From: Streptomyces sp. HPF1205
Lineage (GTDB): Bacteria > Actinomycetota > Actinomycetes > Streptomycetales > Streptomycetaceae
Assembly (NCBI RefSeq): GCF_020400825.1
Contig: NZ_JAINVH010000029.1
Location: forward strand, 31,852 to 95,851
Length of the DNA: 64,000 nucleotides
Direction of reading: 5' to 3'
Below the pieces are notes generated by a model that searched no databases, was not told the origin of the DNA, and was given only the letters and a program-made list of their open reading frames with translations. Position numbers and translations under genes: made by a program. The first letter of the stretch is position 1, and every line of letters begins with the position of its first letter. Below are positions 32,875 through 42,265 of this stretch, piece by piece.

Positions 32875-32947
32875 GTGTCCCAACTCCGTGTCCCCAGCCT
32901 TGTCCTCAGTCGCGTCCCCGATCGTGTCCCCAGCCGTGTCCCCGCCG
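32875..32947. repeat. 12-bp tandem array with GTGTCC/GGACAC core
   Basis: Six units begin at 32875, 32888, 32900, 32912, 32924 and 32936. Spacings are 13, 12, 12, 12 and 12 bp and the core is GTGTCC, degenerate in units 3 and 4. On the minus strand the core reads GGACAC. The array lies 60-130 bp upstream of the LAL start and about 115 bp past the rho stop. GACAC is the core recognised by the sporulation regulator WhiA, but the regular array is more like a minisatellite. Confidence 0.75.
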
Positions 32948-33060
32948 GGCCGTCTCCCCGCGTGGCTCCCGGCGCGGGATCGTGACGCGCGGCGGGGGGA
33001 GCGGACCGCCGCGTTCGCGGGGGTGGCCGGTACGGGGGCTCTTCGCCGCGCGTGCCCGGA

Positions 33061-34224
<1,164 letters not shown>

Positions 34225-34235
34225 GGGGTCGTCCT

Positions 34236-34305
34236 CTCGGGACGGGGAAAGGGAAGCGAAGGAAAAAGGAGGCGTTCGAAAGGGGGAGGGCAGGAAGGGA
34301 AGGCG
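34236..34305 (-). promoter_or_regulatory. Pyrimidine-rich, rut-like leader before rho
   Basis: The predicted rho mRNA leader is almost free of G for about 70 nt, with runs such as CTTCCCTTTCCCC and CCTCCTTTTTCCTTCG. This is the kind of unstructured C/U-rich RNA that Rho loads on. Rho genes are known to be autoregulated through their leaders in other bacteria. Confidence 0.5.
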
Positions 34306-34526
34306 GCGCACGGCGTCGAACATGCGGGCGCGGGCGGGGCCGTCACGCTCCGCGTACCGCGGGAACCACCGGGGGACCGGTGCGAGGGGGGCCCGGCGGG
34401 AGGCCCGCGGGGCGGGGCGTCCGCCGGATCGCGCACACGGCGCGGACGGCCGGGAAAGGCGCCGGGCCGGTGGATTCGTACGAGTGGTCCGAGGGGCCGG
34501 TGAGAGGGACTCAGGTGCCGAAGCGA

Positions 34527-34574
34527 GGCACGGACTTATACGTCCCTGCCTTCACGATAGCACAGTGACCGTGC
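34527..34574. promoter_or_regulatory. Two adjacent inverted repeats in the rho control region
   Basis: GGCACGGAC-ttatac-GTCCCTGCC (34527-34550) is a 9-bp inverted repeat with one mismatch and an AT-rich centre. GCACAGTGACCGTGC (34560-34574) is a near-perfect 15-bp palindrome. They flank a possible -10 box and may be operators. Confidence 0.4.
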
Positions 34575-34661
34575 CGGGTCGGTGGACGCCGGGTCGGTGG
34601 TGGGGTGGTTCGGCGGAGGGTGCGTGGGGTGGGCCGGTGGTGCGGCGGAAGGTGCGTGGGG
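34573..34661. repeat. Direct repeats downstream of the Mrr-TerD gene
   Basis: gccgggtcggtgg occurs at 34573-34585 and 34588-34600. A 19-bp unit beginning cggcgga(g/a)ggtgcgtgggg occurs at 34611-34629 and 34643-34661 with one mismatch. They lie 60-150 bp after the stop codon. Confidence 0.65.
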
Positions 34662-34720
34662 GCCCGGTCCGGCAGCAGTGCACGGTCGGGCCGGGAGCGG
34701 GGTGCGGCGGTCGGGCCGCC

Positions 34721-36856
34721 TCACTCCACCTCTATGCCGTGCTCCTGGACCAGGTCGACCAGGCCGCCCGGGCCGGGGTAGCCCTTGCCGCCGGGTACGA
34801 AGTCCCAGTTCCCGCCGGGGCGTTTGCGGAAGGAGCCGAGGACGAGGGCGGTCTCGCCGGGGCGGCCGTCGGAGACCTCCAGCCGGTCGGCCTCCGCCCC
34901 GGAGGGGTCGGTCAGGCGGATACGGGCGCCGGTGAAGCCGGACAGGTCCGCGCCGGGATCGGCCTCCGGGTCGATCGCGGCCACCAGCACCACCCGGTCG
35001 GCGCGGGCGGGCAGCCGGTCGAAGCTCACCCATATCGCGGCCTTGTCCCCGCCGAGGGCCGGCATCATCCGCACGCTGCCGTCGGGCGTGCGCGGGTTGT
35101 TGAAGAAGACGAAGTGGTCGTCGCCCAGCGCCCGGCCGCCGTGGCAGACCAGGGCGCACACGTCGAGCCGCACCGGCCCCTCCCACCACAGGCCCAGCAC
35201 GCTGGCGTCGGGCTCGTCGTCCGGGCCGCCCGCCGCCGCGCCGGCCGTTCCCGGCGCGTCCGTGCCGGAGGCCACCGCCGATGCCCCTGCCCCCGCCGGC
35301 GCCGGGCCGAGCCGCCCGGCCAGGCCGTGCTGGTGCAGCAGTTCCACGAGGTCGGTGCCCGACACCAGGGTCAGCGGCTTGCCACTGGCGAAGGCGTACG
35401 AGGTCGGGCCGAAGCCGGAAGTGGTGATGAGGACGCCCTTGTTGGCGCCGATGCTCTGCACGGTCCCGTACAGGTCGCGCACGTACGTGGGTGCCACCGT
35501 GTTGCGGTAGCGCTTGACCTGCACCACTATCTTCCCGCCCCTGATCGGGTCGGGGTCGAGGGCGTCCACGTCCACCCCGCCGTCGCCGGACCGCACGGTG
35601 GTCACCGCCTGCATGCCCATCGCGCGGAACAGCTCGGCGACCAGTTCCTCGAACTCCAGCGGGTCCATCGCCAGCAGGTCCGGCTCCTCCCCGCCGCCGT
35701 GCGTGACGACCGCGCGGCCCGCCTCGCCCGGCAGCCGGACCGGGGTGACCGGCACCCGCTTGTCCGGCCGTGCGGACAGCTCGCCGCCCAGCGCCTGCTC
35801 CAGGCAGTCGACCGGCTCGACCCGGGAGAGGTTGATCGCGGCGAAGTCGGCGCGCGAGGCGAGGACGGAGGCCAGGAAGACCGGTACGCGGTGGCCGGTG
35901 GCCGGGTCGGTGTCGTCGACGAAGCCGCTGAGCAGCACCGAGTCCAGCAGCTCGAACCGGTCGGCGCCGAACAGCTCGCGCAGCACCAGCAGCACGCACT
36001 GGGCCAGCAGGCCGCGGTAGGCGGAGCGGCGCTCGGCGGCCGGCCGGGCCACCTCCTTGTCCCGGTCCGCGGTCGGCATGTAGCGCACCGCCGCGGCCTG
36101 CGGCACCACCGAGTACGGGGGCAGCTCCCAGGTCAGCACCAGCCGCCGCTCGGGCGCCTCGTACGACGCGGAGACCTGCCGGGGCAGTCCCTCCGGCCAG
36201 GCGGGGGAGGCGTAGAGCGCGGCGGTCAGGTACTCCTCCACCGCGTCGGGCTCGCGCCGGCCGAGGGCGGCCAGCGTCGCGCGCACCCCCTCGTTGTGCC
36301 GGCGTATGTCCGCCAGCCGCTGCTCCGCCCAGCGGCGGTACTGCTGCTCGTAGTCCGCCAGCATCCGCTGCCTGCGGGCCTCGGCGTCGCGCGCGGCCCG
36401 CAGGTCGTGCTCGTACCGCGCCCGGGCCTCCCGCTGCTCCTGCCGTCCGCCCGGGCCCCAGCCGGAGTGCCGCGCCACCCCGTACGCCTCCGGCCGCGGC
36501 ATCGCGATCGGCTCGGCCAGCCGGCCCGGGGCGAACGGGTCGAGCCGTTCGGGGACCAGCATGGCGTCGGGGGAGAAGAGCGGCGCCCGGCAGCCGGTAC
36601 GCAGCAGGTCGCCCAACTCGGCGAACCTGCGCTCCAGTTCCTCGGTCCTGCGGCGCGCGTCCTCCTCGCGGCGGGCCCGGTACGCCGCCTTCTCCTCCTG
36701 CCGGCTGCGCGCCAGCGCCCGCTCGGCCGCCCGCCGCTGCCGCTGCTCCTCGCGCTCGGCCTGCGCCCCGGCCCTGCGCTGCGCCTCCGCCTGCCGCTGC
36801 TGCTGACGCTGGATCTCGGCCCACGTGGACACCAGTCCGGGAGGACGACGGCTCAT
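34721..36856 (-). CDS. Mrr-type nuclease fused to a TerD domain
   Basis: This is a 711-aa multidomain protein. Residues about 10-75 and 140-200 are Arg/Glu/Gln-rich and predicted coiled coil. A linker domain of unknown type spans about 210-390. An Mrr-like restriction endonuclease domain (about 393-510) starts DPLEFEELVAELFRAMGM and carries a PD-(D/E)xK-type site: GGVDVDA near 425 and VVQVKRYRN near 443. The C-terminal TerD/CABP domain (about 555-711) contains AIWVSFDRLP, ITLTDP-like and LVLGSFRKRPGGNWDF motifs. TerD proteins bind calcium and are linked to stress and phage resistance. The fusion suggests a DNA-targeting stress or defence effector. GAAAGGAAG precedes the ATG at 36856. Confidence 0.85.
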   Translation of the reverse strand: MSRRPPGLVSTWAEIQRQQQRQAEAQRRAGAQAEREEQRQRRAAERALARSRQEEKAAYRARREEDARRRTEELERRFAELGDLLRTGCRAPLFSPDAMLVPERLDPFAPGRLAEPIAMPRPEAYGVARHSGWGPGGRQEQREARARYEHDLRAARDAEARRQRMLADYEQQYRRWAEQRLADIRRHNEGVRATLAALGRREPDAVEEYLTAALYASPAWPEGLPRQVSASYEAPERRLVLTWELPPYSVVPQAAAVRYMPTADRDKEVARPAAERRSAYRGLLAQCVLLVLRELFGADRFELLDSVLLSGFVDDTDPATGHRVPVFLASVLASRADFAAINLSRVEPVDCLEQALGGELSARPDKRVPVTPVRLPGEAGRAVVTHGGGEEPDLLAMDPLEFEELVAELFRAMGMQAVTTVRSGDGGVDVDALDPDPIRGGKIVVQVKRYRNTVAPTYVRDLYGTVQSIGANKGVLITTSGFGPTSYAFASGKPLTLVSGTDLVELLHQHGLAGRLGPAPAGAGASAVASGTDAPGTAGAAAGGPDDEPDASVLGLWWEGPVRLDVCALVCHGGRALGDDHFVFFNNPRTPDGSVRMMPALGGDKAAIWVSFDRLPARADRVVLVAAIDPEADPGADLSGFTGARIRLTDPSGAEADRLEVSDGRPGETALVLGSFRKRPGGNWDFVPGGKGYPGPGGLVDLVQEHGIEVE

Positions 36857-37178
36857 GCGGTGACGGCTTCCTTTCGGCGGCGGCAGGCGCGCACGGGCAG
36901 CCTCAACTGCCGGGCGGACCGAGGGTACTGCCGACGATACGACCACGTCGCCGCCGTGTCCCGAACCACCCCGCCGCCACCGCTCGCACCCCCGGCGTCC
37001 CGCCTCCGCGTACCCCCCGGCACCCCGCGGCGCCGCACCGGACCCGCACGTGCCGGGCCCGCACTCCCGTCCCGTGCCACGCGCCTGCCGCGCGCTCGTG
37101 CCGCGCACGTTTCCCGCCCGGACCACCCGCCCGCGCGGTGCGCGGATAGGGTGCGCCGGGCCGGGCCGGCCGGCTCCG
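36857..37178. other. 322-bp intergenic region upstream of the Mrr-TerD gene
   Basis: No gene is seen. TATCGT (36939-36934) and TACCCT (36927-36922) on the minus strand are possible -10 boxes for the Mrr-TerD gene, without clear -35 boxes. The part near 37140-37178 is extremely GC-rich and may form the terminator of the carboxypeptidase gene. Confidence 0.35.
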
Positions 37179-38579
37179 TCAGCGGGCCCGCGCCGGGCCG
37201 CGGCGGCGCAGCAGGAGCACCGAGACCGCCGCCGCCAGCACCAGCGCGCCGCCCACGTACCAAGCGGTGGGCGAGGCGACGGCGGAGCGGGACGGGGAGG
37301 ACGGTTTCGCCGGGTGGGTGGCAGTCGTGGCGCGGCCGTTGTCCGCGGGCGCGTGGTAGGCGGCCGGGACGGCGTTGAGGGTGCCGACGGAGCCGGTGCG
37401 CCCGGCCGCCCGGAACCCCCAGTCGAGCAGCGCGGCCGCCTCCCGGTACACGGCCTGCGGAACGCCCGACTGGGGGTTCATCACCGTGACGATCAGCGTC
37501 CGCTCCCCGCGCCGCGCCGCCGCCACCAGGGTGTTGCCGGCGTGCGTGGTGTAGCCGTTCTTCACACCGATGATCCCGGGGTACGGGGTGACCCCGTTGG
37601 CCCCGGTGAGCAGCCGGTTGGTGTTCTGGATGCCGAACGGCTTCGCGCAGTGGCCGTGCGCGTCGCAGCCGCCGGGGAACACGGCCGTCGCCGTCGAGAC
37701 GTATCCGGCGAACTCCGGGTTCGCCAGGCCCGCGCGGGCGAAGAGCGCCAGGTCGTACGCGGACGACACCTGCCCCGGCATGTCGTAGCCGTCCGGCGAG
37801 ACCACGTGGGTGTCGTACGCGCCCAGCATCCGCGCCTTGGCCTGCATCTGCGTCACCGTCAGCGGCACCGAGCCGTTCATGTGCGCCAGGACGTGCACCG
37901 CGTCGTTGCCCGAGGCGAGGAACACCCCGCGCCACAGGTCCGACACGGCGTAGGTGTGGCCGACCTGGACGCCGACCATGCTGCTGCCCTCGCCGATGCC
38001 GGCCAGGTCCGACTCGGTGACCGTGTGCCTGGTGTCGGCCGGCAGGCGCGGCAGCACGGTGTCCGCGAACAGCGTCTTCAGGGTGGAGGCGGGCGGCAGT
38101 GCCCGGTGGGCGTCCTTGGCGGCCAGCACCTGACCGGTCCGCGCGTCGGACACCAGCCAGGACAGCGCGGACAGCCCGGACGGCAGGTCGGGCGTCCCGT
38201 CCTGGGGCCGCACCTGCACCCCGGGCGCGGACAGCAGCGGCCCCCCGGCCGGCGCCTCGGCCGCCGCGGCGACGGCGCTCCCGGGCTCGCGTACGGAACC
38301 CGCCCCGGCCTCGGACCCGGCGGCCCGCGCCCCTGCCTCGGATCCGGCCCGCGAACCGCCCCGAGAGGCGGCCTCGGGCCCCGCCCCCTGCCCTGTCCCG
38401 GAGGCGGCCGGAACACGGCCGGCCGCGACCCGCGCGGCGGCGGCCGGAGCGGACGGGACCCGGGCGGACGCGGCCTGCGCGGCCGACGCGACGGGCAGCG
38501 CGGCCAGGCAGCAGACGGCCGCCAGCGTGGCGGTGCGCGGACGGGTGCGCGCCCGCGAGGTGGGACGGAAGGCAGTCAT
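37179..38579 (-). CDS. D-alanyl-D-alanine carboxypeptidase (peptidase S11)
   Basis: This 466-aa exported penicillin-binding enzyme trims the terminal D-Ala from peptidoglycan stem peptides. A signal peptide (about 1-37) is followed by a low-complexity Ala/Gly/Ser/Glu linker (about 38-115). The S11 domain has SxxK S165-K168 (PASTLK), SGN 223-225 and K340-N341-G342 in place of KTG. A C-terminal membrane helix (about 440-460, YVGGALVLAAAVSVLLL) with a basic tail anchors it. The long linker and C-terminal anchor are typical of actinobacterial members, and Asn in the KTG motif is common there. The start is ATG at 38579. Confidence 0.9.
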   Translation of the reverse strand: MTAFRPTSRARTRPRTATLAAVCCLAALPVASAAQAASARVPSAPAAAARVAAGRVPAASGTGQGAGPEAASRGGSRAGSEAGARAAGSEAGAGSVREPGSAVAAAAEAPAGGPLLSAPGVQVRPQDGTPDLPSGLSALSWLVSDARTGQVLAAKDAHRALPPASTLKTLFADTVLPRLPADTRHTVTESDLAGIGEGSSMVGVQVGHTYAVSDLWRGVFLASGNDAVHVLAHMNGSVPLTVTQMQAKARMLGAYDTHVVSPDGYDMPGQVSSAYDLALFARAGLANPEFAGYVSTATAVFPGGCDAHGHCAKPFGIQNTNRLLTGANGVTPYPGIIGVKNGYTTHAGNTLVAAARRGERTLIVTVMNPQSGVPQAVYREAAALLDWGFRAAGRTGSVGTLNAVPAAYHAPADNGRATTATHPAKPSSPSRSAVASPTAWYVGGALVLAAAVSVLLLRRRGPARAR

Positions 38580-38828
38580 GCGGTCACCGTAAGAACAGAA
38601 GTCCCCGCTCGGCACGACGGCGCCGCCCATCCCGGTGAGGGAAGCCCGCGACGGTGACCCGATTGGGCGGACCGGACGGGCCGTCACCTGCCCGCATCCG
38701 CATCGGGGCTGACAGGACGTCGGCCCGCGTGCGGCACGGCGGCCGGCCCGGGCGCGCTGCCGTACCTCTCCCGGCCGGGTGCTCGAACGGTGACGGGGCA
38801 CGGAGTACGGGGCCCGGCGCCCCCGGCG

Positions 38829-39830
38829 TCAGCGCACGAGCGCGGCCAGCAGGCGGTAGGACTCCAGCAGCGCGGCCCGGTCGTACGTACTCGTCGTCAC
38901 GAGGAACTCGTCCGCGGCGCTGCGCACCAGCAGCGACTCCAGGGTCTTCGCCACGTCCTCGGGGGCGCCGTGCACATGGCCGGTCATCGCCTCGTCGAAG
39001 CGCTCGCGCTCCCGCGCGCTCATGCCGCGCGCCATGACGGACCCGTAGGAGGAGAGCGCGGGGAAGACGCCGTGGGTACGGGACCAGGCGGCCGACCACG
39101 CCTCGGGGACCAGCAGCCGCCGCGCGCTGTCCGGGTCGGCGGCCACCGCGACCGTGCCGGAGAGCACGACGTACGGCGCCGCCGCCCAGGGGGACGGCCG
39201 GAAGGAGGCGCGGTAGCCGTCGATGGCCCGCAGCACCGCCTCCTCGCCGCGGACACCGCCGATCACCAGCGGCAGTCCGTGCGCGGCGGCCAGGTCGGCG
39301 CCGCTGCCCACGGCCAGCAGGAACGGCGCCGGGCGCAGGCCCTCGGCCGGCCAGGCGTGCACCCCCGGGTGGGCGCGCTGCGTGCCGCTGAACCAGCCGA
39401 GCAGCTCGGTGAGCTGGTCGCCGAACTCGTCGGCCGCCTCCTTGCCCCGGCCCAGCGCCTTGCGGACGCCGTCGGTGAATCCGACCGAGCGGCCCAGGCC
39501 CATGTCGATCCGCCCCGGGTACAGCGACTCCAGCACCCCGAACTGCTCGGCCACCACCAGCGGCCGGTGGTTGGGCAGCATCACCCCGCCGGTGCCGACC
39601 CGGATCCGCGATGTCGCCGCGGCGAGCGCGGCGGCCAGCACGGTCGGCGCCGAACCGGCCACCCCGGGCACGCCGTGGTGCTCGGACACCCAGAACCTGC
39701 GGTAGCCGAGCGCCTCCGCCTCCCGGGCGAAGGCGACCGTCTCCCGCAGCGCCGTCGGCGCGTCCTCGCCCTCCCGGGTACGGGACCGGTCCAGCACGGA
39801 GAACGGCGCGTCACGCAGTACGGAGCTCAC
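38829..39830 (-). CDS. LLM-class flavin-dependent oxidoreductase (luciferase-like monooxygenase)
   Basis: This 333-aa protein has the TIM-barrel bacterial-luciferase fold. Diagnostic segments are the ALGYRRFWVSEHHGVPG region (about 41-57), VGTGGVMLPNHRPLVVAEQF (about 78-97), LESLYPGRIDMGLGRS and a C-terminal EFLVTT. This is the MsnO8-like subgroup, which uses reduced FMN and oxygen on unknown substrates. The start is GTG at 39830 with GGAAGAAGG directly before it. It is divergent from the Rpf-LysM-M23 gene (185 bp apart). Confidence 0.88.
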   Translation of the reverse strand: MSSVLRDAPFSVLDRSRTREGEDAPTALRETVAFAREAEALGYRRFWVSEHHGVPGVAGSAPTVLAAALAAATSRIRVGTGGVMLPNHRPLVVAEQFGVLESLYPGRIDMGLGRSVGFTDGVRKALGRGKEAADEFGDQLTELLGWFSGTQRAHPGVHAWPAEGLRPAPFLLAVGSGADLAAAHGLPLVIGGVRGEEAVLRAIDGYRASFRPSPWAAAPYVVLSGTVAVAADPDSARRLLVPEAWSAAWSRTHGVFPALSSYGSVMARGMSARERERFDEAMTGHVHGAPEDVAKTLESLLVRSAADEFLVTTSTYDRAALLESYRLLAALVR

Positions 39831-39930
39831 CCTTCTTCCAACACCTGCCGGCCGGCCGGATTCCCGGCCGCGCCCCCGCGCCGGCGGGAACGGTGGTACG
39901 GCGGCGCTTCCGGTGACCCCGGGTACACCC

Positions 39931-39960
39931 TTGTGTGCCGGTCCGTGACGGGCCTACGCT
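39931..39960 (+). promoter_or_regulatory. Promoter TTGTGT-N18-TACGCT
   Basis: TTGTGT (39931-39936) and TACGCT (39955-39960) are 18 nt apart, about 55 bp before the ATG of the Rpf-LysM-M23 gene. No riboswitch is present here, unlike at the related M23 gene. Confidence 0.5.
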
Positions 39961-40015
39961 TTGGCCGCCCCAAGCCCGCCGGGCACGGGGCCACCTCCAG
40001 GAGAGGACTCGTGCC

Positions 40016-41299
40016 ATGTCCTTACGTGGGCGCCACCGCCGCTACCGGCCCAGCCGGGTCTCCCAGGCATCCCTGACCGTCACCGCCGGCGGCGCCGGCC
40101 TCGCGCTGCCCCTGATCGGGCTGAGCAGCGCGCACGCGGCGGGCGCGAACGTATGGGACAAGGTCGCCAACTGCGAGTCCTCCGGCGACTGGAGCGTCAA
40201 CACCGGCAACGGGTTCTACGGCGGGCTGCAGTTCGCCGCCAGCACCTGGAAGGCCTACGGCGGCTCCGCGTACGCCCCCCGCGCCGACCTCGCCACGAAG
40301 AACCAGCAGATCGCGGTCGCCGAGAAGGTGCTCCGCGGCCAGGGCCCGGGCGCCTGGCCGGTCTGCTCGGTCGAGGCGGGGCTGACCCGGCAGGCGGCCT
40401 CGGCCTCGCACCTCGTCCAGGTGGCCACCGTCAGGCCCCGGCCCGCGCCGCACCGCACAACGAAGCCGGCGGCGGCCGAGGCGCGCGAGATCCCGGCGCA
40501 CACCCGCAGCGCCGACCGTACGCCCGCGCACCCCGCGCCGCACACGGCGGACGCGCGCTACACCGTCGTCGCCGGCGACACGCTCTCCGGCATCGCCGCC
40601 GACCACCATGTGCACGGCGGCTGGCCGGAACTGTACGACGAGAACCGCGCGGTCGTCGGCGCCGACCCCGACCTCATCCTCCCCGGCCAGCGGCTCGCGC
40701 TCGCCGCCCCCGCCGCGCCGGCGAAGGCCCCCGCCAAGCCGGTCCACCACCGCACCACCGCGAAGCCGGTGCCCGAGCACGAGTCCAAACCGGCGGCCGA
40801 ACCCGCGCACAGGCCCGCCCCGGCGTCGAAACGCGGCGGCGGCACCCACGCCCCGGAACGGCACACCGCCCACACCTCCACCCCCGTACGTACCGACTAC
40901 ACGCTTCCCGTCGAGCACGCGCCCATCGGAACGCCGTACCACGAGGAAGGCGGCAACTGGGCCAGCGGCTACCACACCGGGGTGGACTTCCTGGTCTCCA
41001 CCGGCACCGCCGTCCACGCGGTCGCGGACGGCACGGTGGTCACGGCCGGCTGGGGCGGCAGCTACGGCTACCAGGTCGTGATCAAGCACGCCGACGGCCA
41101 CTACAGCCAGTACGCGCACCTGTCGCAGATCTCGGTGAAGGTCGGCCGGCGGGTCACCGCGGGCCAGCGGATAGGGCGCTCGGGGTCCACCGGCAACACC
41201 ACCGGGCCGCACCTGCACTTCGAGATGCGCACAGGACCGGTCTACGGCGACGACATCGACCCGCTGCGTTTCCTGCGGGCTCACGGCGTGTCGGTCTGA
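40016..41299 (+). CDS. Rpf-LysM-M23 muralytic enzyme (RpfD-like architecture)
   Basis: This 427-aa secreted protein combines three cell-wall modules. A signal peptide (about 1-42) is followed by a resuscitation-promoting-factor transglycosylase domain (about 44-120) with catalytic E54 (NCESSGDW) and a C53-C117 pair. Then comes a His/Ala/Pro linker, a LysM domain (about 187-232, RYTVVAGDTLSGIA), a second linker, and an M23 zinc endopeptidase (about 298-427) with YHTGVDFL and GPHLHFE. It can in principle cut both glycan and peptide. S. coelicolor has an Rpf of similar layout (RpfD, from memory). AGGAGAGG lies 9 nt before the ATG. Its 3' end overlaps the PAP2 gene by 19 bp. Confidence 0.92.
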   Translation: MSLRGRHRRYRPSRVSQASLTVTAGGAGLALPLIGLSSAHAAGANVWDKVANCESSGDWSVNTGNGFYGGLQFAASTWKAYGGSAYAPRADLATKNQQIAVAEKVLRGQGPGAWPVCSVEAGLTRQAASASHLVQVATVRPRPAPHRTTKPAAAEAREIPAHTRSADRTPAHPAPHTADARYTVVAGDTLSGIAADHHVHGGWPELYDENRAVVGADPDLILPGQRLALAAPAAPAKAPAKPVHHRTTAKPVPEHESKPAAEPAHRPAPASKRGGGTHAPERHTAHTSTPVRTDYTLPVEHAPIGTPYHEEGGNWASGYHTGVDFLVSTGTAVHAVADGTVVTAGWGGSYGYQVVIKHADGHYSQYAHLSQISVKVGRRVTAGQRIGRSGSTGNTTGPHLHFEMRTGPVYGDDIDPLRFLRAHGVSV

Positions 41300-42165
41300 T
41301 CCTCCCGCCCGTGCCGCTGCGGTCCGCCCCCTTCCCGGTGCTGCCCGGTGCCGCGGTCGTCCCCGTCCTCCCCGGTGTCCCCGTCCTGCCCCGTGTCCCC
41401 GTCCTGCCCCGTGTCCCCGTCCTGCCCCGTGTCCCCGTCCTCCCGGGTGTCGCGGCCGTCGGCCACGTACGTCAGCAGCGGCAGGGTCACGGCCAGCCAG
41501 AACCCGGCGAACAGCCAGCTGCCGAGCACGTCGGTCGGCCAGTGCACGCCCAAGTACACCCGCGAGCAGCCGACGGCGACCGCGACCAGGCAGCACAGGA
41601 CCGCCGGCCAGCGGGCGCGCAGACCCCTGAAGCCGGGGGCGCGATCGGGCCGCAGCCGCAGCAGGCCCCAGGTCAGCAGGCCCGCGGCGATGGCGCTCGA
41701 CGAGGTGTGCCCGGACGGGAAGGAGTGGCCGCTCGCGTGCACCGCCCAGTCCGCGACCGGCGGCCGGCCGCGCCGCAGCGCCGCCATCAGCCCGGTCCGC
41801 ACCGCCTGCCCGGCCAGCAGGACCACCAGGGCGAGCAGCGCCATCGGCACGGCGCGGCGCATCCGTGCCGCCCGGTCGCCGGCCGCCGCGACCTTCGCGG
41901 AAGCCGGACCGCCGCCGTAGGCCGCCAGACCCGCGAGCCAGCCGCCGAGCGCGGCCACCAGCGGCGGGAAGACGCCGGTGCCGGTGTCGGTCACGAGCCG
42001 GGCGGCGACGGCTGCCGCGTGCGGGCGGTGGTCGACGGACCAGCGGTGCGGCCCGGTGTCCACGGCGTACGGATGGTGGCTCAGCACGACCCAGGCGAGC
42101 AGCGCGAAGGCCGCGGCGAAGGCGGCCGGCGGCAGCAGCCGCGACCAGGGGACGCGGGCGGTCAT
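41281..42165 (-). CDS. PAP2-superfamily membrane phosphatase
   Basis: This 294-aa lipid phosphatase-like protein has about five to six membrane helices. The PAP2 signature is present: an Arg-rich LRRGRP for motif 1, SGHSFPSGHTSS for motif 2 and CSRVYLGVHWPTDVLGS for motif 3, with the catalytic histidines. Substrates could be undecaprenyl pyrophosphate or phosphatidic acid. The C-terminal tail (about 245-294) is a hydrophilic repeat of DTGQDG units, encoded by an 18-bp tandem repeat. The stop lies inside the end of the convergent Rpf-LysM-M23 gene (19-bp overlap). The start is ATG at 42165 with AGGAAGGGG upstream. Confidence 0.88.
   Translation of the reverse strand: MTARVPWSRLLPPAAFAAAFALLAWVVLSHHPYAVDTGPHRWSVDHRPHAAAVAARLVTDTGTGVFPPLVAALGGWLAGLAAYGGGPASAKVAAAGDRAARMRRAVPMALLALVVLLAGQAVRTGLMAALRRGRPPVADWAVHASGHSFPSGHTSSSAIAAGLLTWGLLRLRPDRAPGFRGLRARWPAVLCCLVAVAVGCSRVYLGVHWPTDVLGSWLFAGFWLAVTLPLLTYVADGRDTREDGDTGQDGDTGQDGDTGQDGDTGEDGDDRGTGQHREGGGPQRHGREDQTDTP
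41375..41446. repeat. Four 18-bp tandem repeats in the PAP2 tail
   Basis: Units gtgtccccgtcctgcccc begin at 41375, 41393, 41411 and 41429 (the last ends tcccgg). The array encodes repeated six-residue DTGQDG units on the minus strand. The core GTGTCC (GGACAC) is the same as in the array at 32875-32947. Confidence 0.85.
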
Positions 42166-42265
42166 CGGGCCCCTTCCTCCGGGGACCGCGCGGGCCCGCC
42201 CGGCCATGATCCGACTACAGGGTTGTAGACAGACTACGCCGGGCGGCCCGCGGAAGCGGAGCCGG

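Larger units (their letters stand above)
34225..34720. other. 496-bp leader and control region of rho
   Basis: No gene is seen. From right to left it holds repeats at the 3' end of the Mrr-TerD gene (34573-34661), a palindrome (34560-34574), an inverted repeat (34527-34550) and, next to rho, a G-poor pyrimidine-rich RNA stretch (34236-34305). TATCGT (34559-34554, minus) could be a -10 box, without a clear -35. Confidence 0.45.

Noticed and set aside
32875..32947. CRISPR-like array
   Set aside because: The units are 12 bp and contiguous without unique spacers, and no cas gene is present. It is a minisatellite or operator array.
37554..37562. Inactive D,D-carboxypeptidase because KTG is KNG
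   Set aside because: Asn at this position is common in actinobacterial S11 enzymes, and the SxxK and SGN motifs are intact.
38580..38828. Repeated GGTGAC/GTCACC motifs as an operator
   Set aside because: Four such hexamers occur at irregular spacing. They are frequent by chance in this composition and do not form a clean palindrome.
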